DNA from: Planococcus sp. (in: firmicutes)
GTDB taxonomy: Bacteria; Bacillota; Bacilli; Bacillales_A; Planococcaceae
Length of the DNA stretch: 5,082 nt
Assembly: GCA_030147225.1 (NCBI GenBank)
Contig: JASLAI010000081.1
Location: forward strand, 1 to 5,082
Reading direction: 5' to 3'
Every line of letters starts with the position of its first letter. Position 1 is the stretch's first letter. A model generated the notes under the pieces. That model searched no databases. It was not told where the DNA came from and saw only the letters and a list, made by a program, of their open reading frames with translations. Position numbers and translations under genes: made by a program. This document shows, piece by piece, positions 3,595 to 5,082 of the stretch.

Positions 3595-5082
3595 ATGAAC
3601 TTTTCACTTAATGAAACAAAAATAAAAAAATTATGCGGCCTGGCCGCCTATAAAAAGGGCCGGACCTTTCTTCAAGCCGGCAAAATTCGGCTGATGCCCG
3701 ATCCGGCCGACGACTGGCTTATAAAAGGGAGCATCACCGGGCGCAACGAATTCCATGTTAGCGTCAAGCAGGGACAGAGCGGAGAAATTCTGGCTTCCTG
3801 CAGCTGTCCACCAGTCGGTTTCGTGACGACCTATTGTCATCATATTGCGGGTGTCCTGTTGGCGATTGATGACATGCAGCAACGTGAAAACCCCACTGCG
3901 AAGATGCTGGATTTGTTTGCGCGGCAAACCACTGGAACAAAAGGCAGACGCCAGTATTTCGATAAGCGGCAAAGCTTTCACGTAGAATTCAGCTTCCTGC
4001 CAGTCTTATTGGATAAAGCGGGCTATGTGTTTGGATTGAGGATAGCGGGGGGAACAGAAGAGCTGGAACCGATTTCGGATATTGGTGAATTTCTGAATGC
4101 GGTGAAAACTGAGGAACCGTACAGTGAATCTCCGGGCATTCATTATTCGCCCCAAAATCATCGTCTGCAGGATGAAACCGAAAAGATCCTCGATTATCTG
4201 TCGAAAACCCGCGTTGCAGCAGACGGTAGAAAAAAAGAAGCCGATCTGCTGGTCATTGCTGCTTCTGACTGGGAGCGGCTGCTGCCTTTACTGCAAGTTG
4301 CCCCTAAGGTCAAACTTATCGGTACAGGACGGGTTACAGAGGGGCTTCGCATCGAAAAAGAATTGCCCTTGTCTTTTCATTTTGATGAAAGCCGCTTTGG
4401 TGGTTTCCGATTGGATGTCGAAGGGCTGGAGGAAGTATTGGTGCTAAAAGCGTATGAAATGGCCATTGCAGATGGAGCCCTTGTCCATTTGGCTGAAGAA
4501 GATACAAGGCGTCTAGCAGAATTAAAGGAATTGCTGCCAGGTTCCATCGACCAACTGCTCATTTCGGCAGAGGAAATGGACCATTTCATGGCCACCGTAG
4601 TGCCAGGGTTGGAGCGTTTAGGAAAAGTACATATCGCGGATGCTGTAGCGGAACGGCTGGTGGAGACACCACTTCGCGCCAAACTGTTTCTTGATCGCAT
4701 TAAGCACAGGCTGTTGGCCGGGGTGGAATTCCATTACGGCCATTTGGTCATTAATCCATGTGAAGAGCCGGAAGAGGAATTCCGCCATTATCCCGGTATC
4801 CGCAGGCAGCGCCAGCAAGAGCAGGAAATCTTGCAAATTATGAAAGACAGTGCATTTACCCAAACCGATGGCGGCTATTATATGCAGGATGAGGAGTCGG
4901 AATATCATTTTCTCTATCACGTCATTCCGTTACTGGAAGAGCTGATTCAGATATACGCAACAACTGCGGTGAAGCTGCGCGTGCAAAAAAACTATGGCGG
5001 TCCGAAAGTGAAAGTTGAGATCAGCGAACGCACCGATTGGCTGGACTTCCGTTTCGATATGCAGGACATCCCGGAAACAGAA
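3595..5082 (+). CDS. SWIM zinc-finger SNF2-family helicase, N-terminal part (runs off the right edge)
   Basis: The frame is open for 496 codons to the window end. A SWIM-type zinc-binding motif CxC-x9-CxH is visible: Cys69, Cys71, Cys81 and His83 (CSCPPV...TYCHH). The region after about residue 110 resembles the bacterial SNF2 helicase-associated region (SNF2_assoc) that lies between the SWIM motif and the SNF2 ATPase in Firmicute proteins related to Bacillus YwqA. These are typically about 900-1,100 residues long, so roughly half the gene would be missing, including all Walker and helicase motifs. The helicase call therefore rests on the SWIM motif and overall resemblance, not on seen ATPase motifs. 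The likely role is ATP-driven translocation on DNA or on protein-DNA complexes in the cytoplasm, with the SWIM finger in nucleic-acid or protein binding. The gene has its own promoter and ribosome binding site. No partner gene is visible that would mark a defence system. Confidence 0.85.
   Translation, partial: MNFSLNETKIKKLCGLAAYKKGRTFLQAGKIRLMPDPADDWLIKGSITGRNEFHVSVKQGQSGEILASCSCPPVGFVTTYCHHIAGVLLAIDDMQQRENPTAKMLDLFARQTTGTKGRRQYFDKRQSFHVEFSFLPVLLDKAGYVFGLRIAGGTEELEPISDIGEFLNAVKTEEPYSESPGIHYSPQNHRLQDETEKILDYLSKTRVAADGRKKEADLLVIAASDWERLLPLLQVAPKVKLIGTGRVTEGLRIEKELPLSFHFDESRFGGFRLDVEGLEEVLVLKAYEMAIADGALVHLAEEDTRRLAELKELLPGSIDQLLISAEEMDHFMATVVPGLERLGKVHIADAVAERLVETPLRAKLFLDRIKHRLLAGVEFHYGHLVINPCEEPEEEFRHYPGIRRQRQQEQEILQIMKDSAFTQTDGGYYMQDEESEYHFLYHVIPLLEELIQIYATTAVKLRVQKNYGGPKVKVEISERTDWLDFRFDMQDIPETE

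Noticed and set aside
3631..3981. Minus-strand frame of 116 codons inside the helicase gene
   Set aside because: It is antisense to a SWIM-motif coding region with clear protein logic on the + strand, with no start signal or recognisable domain.
3595..5082. Phage-defence locus built around the SNF2 helicase
   Set aside because: SWIM/SNF2-associated helicases are widespread stand-alone chromosomal proteins in Firmicutes. No methylase, nuclease or other defence partner is seen in the window.
1..5082. Insertion sequences, CRISPR arrays, tRNA or rRNA genes
   Set aside because: No transposase, terminal inverted repeats with target duplications, regularly spaced short repeats or tRNA-like cloverleaf was found.

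Overview
The window looks like chromosomal DNA of a low-to-moderate GC Firmicute of the Bacillaceae/Planococcaceae type. The signs are strong GGAGG/AAGG ribosome binding sites 7-8 nt before ATG starts, AT-rich intergenic stretches with SigA-like promoters, hairpin terminators, and the gene content. The genus cannot be fixed from sequence alone; Planococcus-like genera are only a guess. TGG encodes Trp and TGA terminates, so the genetic code is standard.

Layout, all on the + strand. (1) 1-138 is an open frame running in from the left edge, perhaps the C-terminal tail of an unrecognised gene. (2) 225-1274 is a complete mnmH/selU, the tRNA 2-selenouridine synthase, closed by a strong intrinsic terminator (1293-1326). 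(3) 1275-1572 is a regulatory region with a good SigA-like promoter (1384-1412) and a leader of about 150 nt that can form two hairpins. (4) 1573-2940 encodes a secreted protein: signal peptide, two copies of an unnamed module of about 80 residues, then three Big2-type Ig-like repeats. The frame stops at TGA 2938-2940 but stays open and meaningful to 3411, encoding two more copies of the same module. The TGA lies exactly at the aromatic position of the module (Tyr, Tyr, stop, Trp in the four copies). The ancestral gene was therefore one frame of 612 codons broken by a nonsense codon, probably TGG to TGA. A perfect 15-bp hairpin follows (3421-3453). (5) 3454-3594 holds a second good promoter (3499-3527), a 14-bp perfect palindrome at the predicted transcript start, and a three-codon ORF behind a strong Shine-Dalgarno. 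(6) 3595-5082 is the 5' part of a SWIM zinc-finger / SNF2-family helicase gene that runs off the right edge.

The three main genes look like separate transcription units, each with its own upstream region and, for the first two, its own terminator. No shared pathway is evident: tRNA wobble-base modification, a secreted Ig-like protein, and a nucleic-acid translocase. I do not see a new multi-gene system. The most interesting signal is the interrupted secreted modular protein. Next come the compact regulatory architecture before the helicase gene and the structured leader before the secreted protein.
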